A stretch of 64,000 bases of DNA from Selenia dentaria (GCA_917880725.1 OU862886.1:16088501-16152500); one strand, 5' to 3'; positions 44,450 to 57,189 are shown, counted from the stretch's first letter. The notes: generated by a model from the sequence alone, not told the origin. Translations and numbers: made by a program.

Positions 44450-44618
44450 AAAGCCTGTCTTCGTCTTGGGCGGCATGAACCCCTCGCTTCTCTCAGGACT
44501 CTACATAACTCCATCGTTAAGCTCGGGAAATTAATTTTAATACCCTCGCTGCGCTCAGGGAAACCCAAGAGTTATACTCAGGGTTCAATATACCGCCCAT
44601 GACGTAAGACACTGCTTT
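44450..44618. mobile_element. 170-bp foldback element
   Basis: AAAGCCTGTCTTCGTCTTGGGCGG at the left pairs in reverse with CCGCCCATGACGTAAGACACTGCTTT at the right with a few mismatches. Inner GCTTCTCTCAGG and CCTCGCTGCGCTCAGGG blocks also relate. Confidence 0.6.
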
Positions 44619-44619
44619 A

Positions 44620-45930
44620 TTGTTATAAAAACTAACGTGGTTTTCAATCATTATTAATTAAAAATACGGGATTACTCACGTAATATTTATCGGATAGGTC
44701 CGACTATAGTTTCGACCACATTCGGTGGCCTTTTTTAAGGAGTGTTCGGGACGCCCGCGTCGATGACGTCTCGCTTAGCAGTGCTTTACTCCCTTGGTGC
44801 TCAATCTACTATTTGATATGAAAGGCAAACAAAAAAAAGACAAGAAGTGCCAGTGTCATATACCTAGTCCGGTATTTCTACTATATTTATCTACACACCA
44901 CATATACATTGTAAAAGTGGAACGAGTTACACCCCGTCGGCATCTTAGAAGGGGCGAGGGGGGTAGGATACCTATGTACACCTACGTTACTACCGTACAT
45001 GCAAGTCTGCGGTCGATACCCTAGTGCTGGCCCTATCTTGTCGATAATAATTTGTGAAATGTTACGTTAAAAACGTATGACGTAGGTATAACTAACTGCT
45101 TGTTTGCACTTTAGATGAATAACGACAATTACACATAATAACGACCACATTGATATGGATTCGATAAAGTTTGTGCTTATTTTGAAATTTTTACAAATCA
45201 TGTTCATGTCTTTCAGTATTTGTATAATCTCTTTGTGATAGGTGAGTCTTGCCGACAAAAAACTGTGGTACTAAATAACAAAAAAGATATAGCAAAAACT
45301 AATGATTTTAGACCCCAAAAAACTTAATGATTTATATAAAATCATAGATCAGAAAATATGTTATGAAACTGATGACAAGACTTATTTATAATACTTATTC
45401 TTAAGTCTATTATTTTATACAAACATCTTATATCTACAAGCGGTCATAATAGCTAAGAAAAAATAAGCAAAAATATATCTTTAAAATATTACATCGATAC
45501 CTATTACCTTAAAGAGGTTCGCCCCAAGCTAAGCTTGAAGGAGGTCGAAGCTGCGAGGTTTGATTAATGACCCAATAATCCCACGCCCGCCCTGCAGCCT
45601 CCACGAAGCCGAATTGGTGAACGGTCAAAAGGTTTATTGACTGAACAGGCAGACGCAATTTCTTAGTTAGCTAGCTATTCCAAGAAAGTGGATGTGAAAG
45701 AAGTAATACGACTGAAAATATAATCGAAATAAAACAGTAGAAAGGACATAAGCACCCACTAGCAGTTTTATTTGCTAGGCGGATGGATCCGCAATTTCTT
45801 AATATACAATTTTTTCTGAATGTACCTGCGTAACAAGAACTATATGTTGAACATTCTATTTGATGAAATAATTAGATTATAGAACGGATTCTTTAATATC
45901 CAATCAAGTATGTATGCAGTGTAAATATTG
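44620..45930. other. Non-coding DNA, nothing recognised
   Basis: Mostly AT-rich. 44735-44760 and 45520-45620 are richer in GC without coding signal. Confidence 0.35.
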
Positions 45931-45935
45931 TAATA

Positions 45936-46139
45936 CTAGCGACTGCCCGCGATTTCGTTCGCGTTGTAAGCTCGGCCTTCGGCCTGGCCATACCCATAAA
46001 AGATGAGAATCTTTTCTTGGTTTTTTTCTTTTTCGTAATAAACTTCTCTTGACAATAATTAACACAAAAAAAAATTGTGAGTTTGTTCCATCCGTTCTCA
46101 AGTTATAGCGTGACCTGGAGAAATAGAGGTTCATTTTCT
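45936..46139 (-). mobile_element. Helitron-like family H2, copy 2
   Basis: Begins CTAGCGACTGCCCGCG, the inverse of a Helitron 3' end, and ends at GAGGTTCATTTTCTA. It shares CCATCCGTTCTCAAGTTAT with copy 3. Confidence 0.7.
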
Positions 46140-46740
46140 ACCGACTTCCAAAAAAAGAGGAGGTACTCAATTCGACTGCTTTTTTATGTTTGTTACCTCA
46201 TAACTTTCGACTGGAACTGACTAACTTTTTTTGTTTAAAAGCTGGTGCTTCCCGTGTAGTTCCATTTAAATTTCATTAAATTCGGTCCAGTAGTTTTTGA
46301 GATACACTCCAATAACTGAATAGAATGGAAGTCGGTATATTTTTTTTCAAATTGTACTTAACATACTTGTTATATAATAAATAATAAAAATATATAGATG
46401 TATAACGATGGATGGAATGTCTGAGATAGCTTTTTGAGCTTATTTTGGCGTTAAAAGGAATACATGAACAATTCAAAATTAAATACCATATGTAACACTT
46501 ATTTATATGGTGAACTGAATTAGCATGATTTCGCAAGGTTTATTTTATCCTTCGGTGCTTACATATCGACGCTGGAAAGGCAAAATTATCTAAGCGCCAT
46601 TTTTGGCCATATTGAGTTACATACATTGTTGGAATCGCCAGATTTTTCTGCGTCGTTTGGTCTTACTCACGTCCTTCTCCGACGACTTTAATGTCGCTTC
46701 GACATTTTGGAGTTAGCGAGGTTTCACTTTTTTTTCCTTA

Positions 46741-49700
46741 CTAACCGACAAAAATATCGATCATTTTTGAAAATTTGGTGGTTGTCGCAATTGTGAAAAG
46801 CTAAATTTGCATTTGGTCAAGTTTGACTTCTCCGTTCGTACGGTAATTACTCCACTTAGTTAATTTTTCCAGTATCTGGCAATATAGTTTTAGGCGCATA
46901 GTATATTTTTGAGTTCTATGGTTTTTTCCTACATGGCGTTTAGTATAAAATTGCCAGTTTTCTTTTTTTTTATATTCAACTGATCGGAAAATATTACCCG
47001 CCTAAAAGTACAACTAATTGTCGGTTAGTCAATTTTTACCTGCCGTTTTGAAGTGTTATTTTATTATTTAGGCAACTTTTACTTGAACGTATACGATTAA
47101 CCAATGTCGGTTATATCTTATTGTAGTGTTACGCACAGGCGCAAAGTGTATTTTTACCTATAATAATTCGCATAAAAAATGTCGGTTACACCTACGGATA
47201 ACGCGTAAGCAGTCGCTTGAGCATGCAGTGAAGCTACTTTCAAAGTAACTAAGATACTTCAGTGCGCGGCCGGTCGTCGCTTGGGAAACACGCGCGCGCT
47301 GCAATTCCGTTGTCAACTGAGGTACCGCTTACGCTTATCACATGACAAACACGAAAACTGTAAGTTGATCTAATAAATAAATTCGTTTTTTAAAACTGTT
47401 TTTGCGTTAGTACATGGTGTATCTTTATTTCAGAACAATGGACCAAAGAAAACGTAGTCATAGTCTTCTGGAAAAGGCTCTTTTAAAATCGGGAATAGCG
47501 ACCAAGGACGACTTACAGTCGGTATGTCCCTACCTATCATAATTTTCTTTGCATCTCTCATTGTTATTTCGTATTATTATTTATGTATGTATCTATACTA
47601 GTTTTCTGTTTTGCTATCATAGATAAGGGCTCCGTTTAGCTTGTTACTCATTCAAGGTCACGTCTCGTCACAAGCGCTAGCTATACCTACTACGGCCAAA
47701 GCCGTATGTATTAAAGTAATGTTGGTACCGGACCTACACAACTTTATTTTCAATTGCATTTAAGTCTTTTCTCTCATGTATATAAAAAGTGAGCCTACCT
47801 ACTTACATACATACCTATTTAAAGTAGTTAGGTCTGTATTTTTGTAAGGTATGTATTTTTCGATTATAAATAAATACACACATAGGTACCTACCCTATAA
47901 TTTGGTCAGATTTAAAAAAAATGTAACTTTTACTATGTTTCAGACCAGTAATATGTCTGAAGAAACTGACCTAAAGAAGCAGAAAGAAGCTGAACGTAAA
48001 AGTAAAAAACAGAAAACGAGTAAAAAAAATTCATCAAAAGCCTACCAGCCGTACCTTCACATTATTGCCGTCAGGATTCTACCCGGGTTTACTTGCCGCA
48101 GGAATACAAACATATTGCACACGTATACAGCGTTTATAAAGAAAGCAACGTGAAAGCTGACATAGACATAGTTAGTGAAAAGATTTTCCGAAAAATATTT
48201 AGCGAGGAATTTAATATATTATTTCATGTCCCTAAAAAGGACGAGTGTCAGAAATGTTTACAGTTGCAACAAGGAGATCTCAGCGATCCAAAAAAAAGAA
48301 AGAAAAGGAAGATCATGAAACTGAAAAAGAAGAAAGTTCAAATAGATTTTCTACTCATAAATCTATACACAAAACTGATCCTTCCACATTATGTGCAAGC
48401 TTTGACTTGGAAAAGGTGTTGAATACTCCACATGGCGAGTCAATGCTGCTTTATTATTCAAGAACAATAGCGGTATATAATCTATGTTTCTACAAAAACG
48501 GAACACGTAGAGTAACTTGCTATTATTGGGATGAAAGCAACGGAAAAAGAGGTGCAAATGAAATCGCAAGTATTCTCCACAGTTACATAAAATCTGTGGA
48601 TAAAAGAGAAAATATAAAACACCTTCTTATATACTGCGACTGTTGTCCTGGGTAGAATAGAAATCGCACTGTCTTAGCCATGATACATTCTACTTTGCAG
48701 GAGTGTAGTAATCTTCAGACGATTCAAATTAACTATTTGTTAACAGGGCACACATATATGCCTGTTGACAGTGTACACGCCGTTATAGAGAACAACCTGA
48801 AAAAAACTATAATTTATGCGCCTTTGCAATGGTATACTGTATTTGCTACGGCAAGAAAAGAACCTTTTCCATATAAAGTTGAAGCAATGACTTTTGAAAG
48901 TTTTAACAGATGGGACGTCGTTGGCGATAAATATTTCAAAGGAAATTTAACTGAGAAAATTAGCAAAGTTCGTGTCGTGACTTTCAAGAAAAATAAGCCT
49001 TCGATGATTTCTATCAAAGACTCCGTGAACGTTAACGCAAAATCGTATAATGTCGAAGTTCAATCCAAAACCAAAGGTCCACTGATGCCTTGCTATCGAT
49101 CACAACTGCCTATCTCAGTGGCCAAATATAATGATCTCATGAAACTTTGTAAATATAAAGTAATACCTGCTCCATTCCGTTATGAATACTCCAATATCCC
49201 AAAAGCTACTGATGCAAAAGATACCTTGCCTGAATCAGATATTGAAGATGATTAAAAATAATTACAACATACAGATTCTTGTGATGTTTTTCTGAGAAGT
49301 TTCTTTTTAGTTTATTCAACGAGAGCTTTAAATTGGTTCCTATTATTTTAATTGTTACTTCATATTGCAGATGATGACTGAAAATATTATTAGCTGTAAG
49401 TTGTTTTCGCACAGTTAGAATACTCTGTCAATTACAGGATGGTTTCTCGACTGCTGCTAGATTCATACTATTTTTTTCGTTTTGTTCTTATCATTTCATT
49501 TGTAGTTTCTTATCTGGTTACCTGCCACCAGTAGAAGAACCATACTATAATTGATAGGGTTTAGTTGATATAAGACTACTATTATTTTAAGAATTTGAAT
49601 TTAAGTTCGTTTTATAGAAGTTTTCTTTATGTTACGTACAGTTTTATGAATGCCTATGAGGTGCATTTTATTTTAATTGTTACTGAGCAACGAGTTGTGA

Positions 49701-50144
49701 CTGAAATATTAATAGTTTTGTAAACATATGCACATTTTATATTGATTATAATAATTCATATGATTAAATACTTCAATTTGTGATCTCAATGTCTTAAAAC
49801 ACATAGTATTATTATTTTTATATACTAGTAGATTTATAATACCTAACTAATGCTCATACTGTGTACCTAAGTGTTGTTTTTGTTAAAATTAATAAAACTC
49901 AAGACAGTTCGAGTGCATTTTATTTACATTATTTAATAAAATTATTAATCCAATTTTCTGTAAAAAAGTCATTTATGTTAAAATTACGGAAAAAAAAAAT
50001 ATAAAATAATATTTAGGTTGTTTTGCTTGAATTTCCACATGTTTTTTATTTTGTTTAGGCAACTTTTACTCTGCTATAAATTTAAAAAAAAAGATATATA
50101 TTACAGATTTACCGTACCTTCCTTAATCAAAGCTTGTCGGTTAG
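46741..50144. repeat. Subterminal TGTCGGTTA motif set
   Basis: TGTCGGTTAG occurs at 47019-47028 and 50135-50144, its inverse at 46741-46750, and one-base variants at 47105-47114 and 47180-47189. Four lie between the left TIR and the transposase and one near the right TIR, as expected for transposase-binding sites. That role is inference. Confidence 0.55.
47438..49255 (+). pseudogene. DDE-like transposase (GGQN / GHTxMxVDSVH family), inactivated
   Basis: Exon 1 (47438-47521, 28 codons) joins in phase 0 to exon 2 at 47944 through GTATGT and TTTCAG. Exon 2 begins with a Lys-rich segment. It changes frame near 48020-48060 and again near 48285-48300, both at A-rich runs. Recognisable blocks are RVYLPQEY, PKKDECQKC (zinc-like Cys), CASFDLEKVL, YYWDESNGKRGANEI, IYCDCCPG with a TAG replacing the Gln of GGQN/GQN, GHTYMPVDSVHAVIE and a C-terminal PISVAKYNDLMKL. 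The order matches a widespread insect family I recall as transposase-like uncharacterised proteins with an RNase H-type fold. Length would be about 465 residues. Confidence 0.78.
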
Positions 50145-50370
50145 TAAATTATTACCGTCTCTACTTTTAGGGAAAATTTTACTAAGCGACACTAACTTTT
50201 AAACTAACCATTATTTTTAATAGTTACGTGTACTATAATGTAGATAAATAAATAAACAAATACATTTCTAAGAACTAGTCTTTTTGGACCATTACAAGAG
50301 TTTACACGAATTTTTTTCTGAAAATTCAAACTTTAAACAGCTCTACTGTAAAGTTAGTCTGATGTCGCTT
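49256..50370. other. 3' non-coding part of the 46.6-50.4 kb transposon
   Basis: AT-rich sequence with polyadenylation-like AATAAA at about 49889 and the subterminal motif at 50135. No second ORF was seen. Confidence 0.6.
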
Positions 50371-50399
50371 GGACAATATTGCCTTTCCAGCGTCGATAT

Positions 50400-52830
50400 T
50401 CATTCAGATGATTAGAAATTTGTCAAGATAGTATTTGTAACGAATATTGTAAATTTATTGAAATTTATGACGCTTGAAAGTACGTCATGGCGAAGGTTGT
50501 TCTATTACACCCCGATTATTAAGTTACGTCGTTACTTCATCCATTCTAATAAAGCTTTCGCCAGATGAGGGTGGGTACGTAATACAAGGAGCATGATTCA
50601 GCAATAGTAGACGCCAAGAGGCAAGCCTCGACGATCAAGATGTTAAACAGCCTCTTTTTGCTTCACGAGATTTGTTTTACTAGAAAAGATTTGCAAAGAA
50701 AGAACATTCACATTGAAATAAATATTTTTTGAAGCGTAACTTAGCTTAAAGTAATCTCTTAGGCGACGTTTCATTCATAAATAACTGAAAGTACAATGGA
50801 ATAAATAAGTAAACTTTTTGTTTTCTGTAAACTAATCCATTTTTGGACAGTTGTAAAGGTTTTCAATTCAATGGAGAAGCTTCATTATAATTTAATTAGG
50901 TAGGTTCTCCATAATAAAGGCAATGGCATCAAAACAACTGAACTCGTATAAAACGCTTTCAATACACGACGTAGGTATTCATACCTAGCCTTTAATGCCT
51001 CAAACGTTATTACCGCTCCATAGATGCGCATCAAAATCATCGCGTGGAAAATATCCGTCGAGAGAGCGACCCCGTGTCCCGACATTCGTTCCGACGTTAA
51101 TTCCAGCCGCATTTGTTCCATTACATTTCCGACACAAAGTAGATACGCGTTTGCCGAATTGACTAGGTGGATGCGACCAGGCGAACGACGACAGAACAGG
51201 ACGAAACGATGCTGAGCGAGTGGGAAACAAGGATGGAAGATCAAAAGTGAGAAAGATGTATTCAGAAGTGAAATAGTCTGCTGGCTGAGCACATCATCAT
51301 TAACGAGCCAGAGAGGGCGGAGGGCAGCGAAGAGGCAGAGGGGGCGCGCCAGGTGGACTCTCCCACGCTCCAGAACACCTGCGCGCAAAATTGCCCCTTA
51401 CCGCTACTACCTTAAGAGAACTGATCTGTGCAAAGCCTCCGAGCCAGAAGCGCCGACCTCAGAGAATATTTTCGAGTGTACCCACATAAATATGAGAAAT
51501 ATCCAAGTTTTTACTCACCTTCCCCCGAGGGCCGCCACCTCCCGCCCGGACAAACATCTCGTATAATACATGTCCAACAATGTCGAGATGACAATGAGTT
51601 TTCACATACGCTCGACTATTCCCTTTTTTACGGACAGCTGTCAATACGTTGTTATTGGACCGACTTTTTTCTATACTACAGATTCATAATCTACCTACCT
51701 CTATTTTTGTTTCAACACCAAATATATATAAACACTTAAGTTTAGTTATAGTTAAATATTTCTTTCCATTCATAAAGTTACTTGTTTAACAGTTAACTAA
51801 TTAAACTTCAACTTTTTTCAAATGATTATGTGAGTAGGTACTATTATTAAGCTTACTAGCGATGCCCGTCATGCGCTTTAATGGTTTATTTTTTAGAGTA
51901 TTAGAGTTTTTTAAAGTAGATACGAGTATAACGTTTTGTTTCAAAAACATTCAGTATGTTGAATTGTAATGTATAAAAATAAAAATAAAAATTATATTGA
52001 ATGCACGAGTTTAAACAACGAACCATCAAAGCTTCGTAATCAGATATTTATTGTTGGAGGAACGCTTGCACAATCGAATGTTCTTACCTTAATTTACCAA
52101 AATATTTTTTTCTCATGAATTAAAAAAATACTTCACACAATACAAAAGGTTTTAATATATATAGTATATTGTTATTATAAGCTGAAAAACAGCTCAATAT
52201 TCAAATTTCGTCCGTACTGAAAGTTGGCGGAAAGTTACCGGGTCGGTTTTTGAGAGAGCCTGTTTCTGAACAAGCTCAAAGTTCACCGCATCCTCCGCTT
52301 TCCAACACTATAAATAACTTTGTTCACGGATCCACCAAGTTTATAGATAAACTTTAAAGCGGTCGGAGTGTAGCTACAAAGTGCTACAAACTGCAAGTGT
52401 TTTTTGTCATATCTCTGCGATTATCGACATTATAATATTTAGGCATGGTACTGAGGGCCGAATTTCTAAGATTTCTCGTTCCTTTAAGTTCGATACAATT
52501 TATTTTCTTTGTGTACTAATTTATAAAACGCAATTCCTTCGTCAACTGTGAATCCATTTCAAAAGATTATTATATGCCATTCTTTTAATGGTTATACCTT
52601 ATAATTGGTCCAATTTAGATTCCAACAACATGGGGTACATTTTTCAGTTATACTTCATAGTAGAAAATATATTTGCATATTATCGAGTTTACATCATTAT
52701 AGTGTTAAGCTAAGATAAAAAGTGTGTATTGTAGAGATTTTATAGTTAACCCATACGCATCCGTCGAAATTAGTTTTATACCTCGTACATCTTCTGTTAA
52801 TCGTAAATAGGACGCCGAGTCATTAAATCT
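50400..52830. other. Non-coding DNA with a GC-richer stretch
   Basis: 50990-51560 is less AT-rich. The 167-codon minus-strand frame at 50885-51388 has no domain I recognise and no nuclear-receptor zinc fingers, so I did not call it. It might be a regulatory region or untranslated exon of dsf. Confidence 0.35.
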
Positions 52831-52894
52831 GTCCGCATCAGGTTTACGCTATAACAAAAGATTTATGAATGAACTGGAGGCTTGCTGATTCGGA
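52831..52894 (-). repeat. Inverted-repeat element, copy 2
   Basis: Matches the reverse complement of 4483-4557 at both ends (GTCCGCATCAG, CTGATTCGGA) and at AGATTTATGAATGAA. It is 11 bp shorter. Confidence 0.5.
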
Positions 52895-53123
52895 GTAGCG
52901 ATAAGTTTTATAAACATATATTTTACATTTATTATGACACACAAAACAAAATAAAGTGATATGAAGTTCAAGAGAAACATGAGAAAGTACTAAAGTTAGA
53001 ACTAACATCAATTTCAATGCATGCGTAAATAAAATGAATTAAGATGTAACAATAAAATCAAGTGCATTACATATCTATGATGTAAAGCATTCGTAGCTAT
53101 ATCCAAATACGACTAGTATCTGG

Positions 53124-53314
53124 GCTATTATGTATCTTAGTTGCTAACAAATGTTGATAGAAATCGAATAAACTGGTGACTCTATGTCACTTTTGTCAGC
53201 TCCAGTCATCAACTTAGTGACATTTTTGCTTACTGGAGTTGTCAAAAATTACATAGAACCGCCATTATTCAAGATTTTAATCAACATTTGTTAGCAACTG
53301 AGATACATAATAGC
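53124..53314. mobile_element. 190-bp TIR element
   Basis: The arms 53124-53158 and 53280-53314 are 35-bp inverted copies with one mismatch (core GTTGCTAACAAATGTTGAT). Inner sequences around 53180-53260 also pair. It has no coding capacity. Confidence 0.85.
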
Positions 53315-53319
53315 TGTGC

Positions 53320-55130
53320 TGGTCTCTATCAGAATATTATTAAGAAATAAGAAACCTACTCTCTATTAAAATACACTAGATCATGGCATGTACACAGCAT
53401 TTCAACAGCTTAATTTATCAGCTTAGTATTAGATTTTATTCAGCAAAGATTTAAAGTACATCTGAAATTGTACTTGATTACATATTGTGCTAGCATGAAC
53501 ACACGGTGCCGGATTACAACATTACATTAGAGAATTTTGTTGTGCCTTGAAACTTTCATATGGTATTTTTCGTGGGTTTGAGACCTTTTCGCAGCAATAC
53601 ACGAGTAAATCACGCTTCAGCACGTTTTATAGGGTGCTTTTTCAGCTCCGTGATTATCAATATTTTGATTATCTTGCCGCTTGCCGCAGAATTGGATAAG
53701 AATGATACTGACTAACTATCGACTCGACTTTCGAATTGATTCAAATAGTACGAATACACTCCGATTATTATCTTCGGTAATAATTCTAAAGATGCGTGCT
53801 ATTGGCGCATAAAAATCAATCAAACGTTAAAGCGAATCGAAACAAATTAATTTCAGAACAAAAACAATCATCAATGAACCTCGGCTAATCCATTCGTGTA
53901 TAATGCAATTAGCCCGCCCACTACGGCGCGAAAATTAATTAACAACAGATAAAAAATCCCCTAAACATTATCCGATGCCCTAAACCAGATGCAACGATTA
54001 TCCCATTAAACGTAGTAGTTTTATTCACTATGACATTGCAATAATTTGTTTCACGGGTAACATTAAAATGAAATTAGATGGGAGAGATTCACAAACCGCC
54101 CCATGGTAGAGGGATAGAGGGTGAAATCAATTGTGTCAAAATAAAAACAATATTGGAGTCGTACTGTTAGTTTTAAGTAGTACTCTAGTTCAGAAGTCCG
54201 TATCTTTTTTGCACTCGTTTATTTATAAACCGGATTGCATTGAATTCAATTTCATTGTGTAGTAAGTTGTAGTTAAGTAATCTATGTTCTTGTAATGCTT
54301 TTTAAACACTACTTATGAAAAGTTTTAATACAATAGAAATTACGGATGATTGTTTTTGAATACCAATTTTGTAGGTAGGTATTTAAATTTAATTTCTAGT
54401 TACCACTTTATAAAATCAATGTTATGATAATTTTATACACGGTTTAGCAATTCTTCATAATTTAATATGATTAAGCCAAATACAAATTTTCGTACCTGCC
54501 TAACTTTTAGCGCCCTTGTTGTTAATTCAAATTCCTTAATTCAAACCTCAAAATCAATCAATATAGTTAATTATTTGTAATAATGAACCAAACACAAGAT
54601 TGTCTTGTCTCTAGATTCAAAAATATAGAACTTTTACACCTATAACTTGTCTCTGTCGCAAATTCCTTTCTTAATTGACGACGTATTGTGGGTGCTGTAA
54701 AATTGCAACTTGATAAGTTGACTCCGTTTTAAGGTTTCGTGTTAAGTCAGTGATGTCTAACATGTAATCTCGTCAAATAATCTCATTAATTATAAATGCA
54801 AAAGTTGTTTGTAACTTCTTCACGTTGAAATATAACGGTTTTGAATGAAATTTGTAATGGAGACAACACTCAGACCAATTCTATTCTTATTTAATGGTTA
54901 TTTCCTGAGGTATAATTATATATGTTTGCAATAAGATTAGGATAAGCAGCCCCGGGGCGTAACTAGCACTATATAGATAGAAGGTCTTGTGCATTCGCTT
55001 TATAGTTGGTAATTGGGTAAACACGAAAGCGACGAAACCGTTTATAATCGGATATCAGGTGGGGTCAAGTTTATACAACAGAGGAGTGTATTTCCTGAAA
55101 GGTTCTGAAAGTTCAGTAGTTTAGTTTTGT
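53320..55130. other. Non-coding DNA with possible regulatory stretch
   Basis: 53830-54120 is dense in homeodomain-like TAAT/ATTA sites, a CTAATCC site and GATA sites. This is only suggestive of an enhancer. Confidence 0.35.
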
Positions 55131-55139
55131 AGGTAAGCT

Positions 55140-55223
55140 TTGTCTATACTATTTATATTTAATTTTGTAATTGCAAGAATCATAGAGAATGTAGCGAAAT
55201 AAATGACTTGAACTTGAACTTGA
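55140..55223 (+). mobile_element. LINE 3' tail fragment
   Basis: GTAGCGAAATAAATGACTTGAAC followed by three TTGAAC units is a typical LINE 3' end. The upstream length is uncertain. Confidence 0.4.
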
Positions 55224-55229
55224 ACTTGG

Positions 55230-56530
55230 ACACTACGAATACCCTACTTAGACGAAAATTAAAATCTATATTTTGTTGTAAACTGTGAATATATTAGGTT
55301 TGAATATATTAGGCACTATGTTTGCAAACTTCATCTAAATGATTATCTTATAAAAATAGAATAGATTTTTCTTATCACAAATAAATTATTACATTTGATA
55401 TGTTTTTGAGTAGTAAGTTTGAGACATACAATATTTAATAGACAGATTTGATACTTAAAATTGTCCCCATCAATTGATGTCATATGGCTCATAATTCGAT
55501 AAAGGTAAAAAGTTATTCGCCGCAATACTTAGCAATTTATAAAAAATAAACTGAAAAAACTACATCTATGATTAAACATAATGTGTGGCTATAAAACGGT
55601 TTTTTAATACAAAATGCGCATAACACAGATGATGTGATTATTATGATATATTGATTGATAATATCAATATGAAGGATTTACTAAAAAAAATAAGTTTAAT
55701 GACATACTTTCGTTCCGTCGCACATACGTATAGTAAGAGTTCGTACATCGTACCCATATTTCATTAGTTAAATTTTAGTCTCATGTGAAAGGAGGCGATA
55801 CTACTACCATCTTATCCCGTAGTCAGGTTTTATACTAAAAATATTACATATTGTAATATAGATTGTACCCTTATTGTCCAAGAATTGTAAAGGTGTTGCT
55901 ATCGATATTTCGTTGTTTTAAAATTATTGTGTACCCCTTTAATCAATTGGATATGCTCACCTTCAAACAATGAATTCAAAAGCTCATCTCATCTATAAAA
56001 AGGAATTGTAACAAATAATCACAAGCGTAACTAATTTCGTCATTATAGTGCAATTGTGGGGTGGTTCAACCCCTCGAGCGGGCGCGAGCGGTCACGAGAT
56101 CAGTATAGGTGTTGAATGTTGAACACGTGTTGAAGATCCACGGGGAGCTTTTATGGTTTCAAATCCAAGTCTAAGAAGCAAGTTTAATTTACTCTCTTAA
56201 GATACTTTTCACTTTGTCAGAATTCAATATTACATCACAGGAAACAAATAAAATAAAGGATTTGGCTTAGTTGCCCGCATATTTAAACAGCTCTCCTTTG
56301 TTTATGTACATATTTTCTTATCTTATCACTTATAGTGAATGTTTACATACAATACAAAATAAAGAACACAGGAAAAAGTCGATGTTTCGAATTCCGCCCG
56401 AAGATGTGTTATTTTTCTCTCTCTAAAATTGCAAACTTTGGTCTCGTTAAGCAGCATTAGTGCTTTAAAAATTACATAATAAGCAATCTACTTATATGTT
56501 ACTAGCTAATATGTTATAAGGTTTTGTTGC
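55230..56530. other. Non-coding DNA, nothing recognised
   Basis: AT-rich with chance frames only. Confidence 0.4.
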
Positions 56531-56532
56531 AT

Positions 56533-57060
56533 TTAAGGCGCTGTCAGCTGCTAGCGCGTGCGGACGTCGGTGAAATGAAGCAATTGCACCTCGTAAAAAC
56601 GTACAAAATATAAAAAAAAAAAATCCGTCAATGTATGTGTATTAAAAATTGACATTTAATAAAATGTCAATTTTTAATATTTTTAATAGTATTTGACTTG
56701 AAATACATGTAATAACATGTATTTCAAGTCAAATACTATTGTGAATAATGAGAAAAACTGTTTTAAAGGTGAAATAAGTGGTATGTTTGATATTTTTTGA
56801 AATGTACTCAAGTATGTTAAAATATGTTTTTAGTTCCGTCAATGTGTACTTAAAAAGTCTTAGAAATATAATATATTTTTTGTAATTTTAAGTACATAAG
56901 TTACTATTTATGAGATAAACTGCTTTAACCCTTTGAGTACCATTGACGTAAATTTACGTGGGTTTCATTCATAAATCTCTTGTTTTTAATTAGCACAGTA
57001 TATGAATATATAATAAAAAGTCCTCCTTTTTATCGACGTCAGGAGCTGACAGCACCTTAA
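56533..57060. mobile_element. TTAA-flanked element with tandem hairpins
   Basis: TTAA at 56533-56536 and 57057-57060 flank inverted ends GGCGCTGTCAGCTGCT and GGTGCTGTCAGCTCCT (reverse complement of the right). A TTAA target fits piggyBac or Kolobok. The interior has two perfect hairpins. Confidence 0.75.
56641..56740. repeat. Two adjacent perfect stem-loops with AATA loops
   Basis: The first has 17-bp arms (56641-56657, 56662-56678); the second has 26-bp arms (56685-56710, 56715-56740). Both have the 4-nt loop AATA. Confidence 0.95.
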
Positions 57061-57074
57061 GTACAAGAAAGCAA

Positions 57075-57180
57075 GTCGTGCACCTGGTGCTAAGCATGCT
57101 TCCCGTGATAGTTGCCGTGCCACCCAAAGCCTAGTACTGTAGTTTCGCGTAGCACTGCGCTCACCACCCCGAGACATTGC
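57075..57180 (-). repeat. Dispersed repeat, copy 2
   Basis: Inverse relative of 2415-2526; it directly follows the TTAA element. Confidence 0.5.
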
Positions 57181-57189
57181 TTTTTGTGT

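Larger units (their letters stand above)
46563..50399 (+). mobile_element. 3.8-kb DNA transposon with TIRs, decayed GGQN-type transposase
   Basis: The left end ATATCGACGCTGGAAAGGCA is mirrored by the right end (about 50379-50399). Similarity continues for about 36 bp with some mismatches. ATAT on both sides may be a 4-bp target duplication or part of the TIR. The interior has a spliced transposase gene at 47438-49255 and repeated TGTCGGTTAG motifs. The superfamily is not settled. Confidence 0.85.

Noticed and set aside
50885..51388. 167-codon minus-strand reading frame in a GC-richer stretch
   Set aside because: No recognisable domain, no zinc-finger cysteine pattern, no splice context linking it to dsf. 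The length is possible by chance at this GC content.
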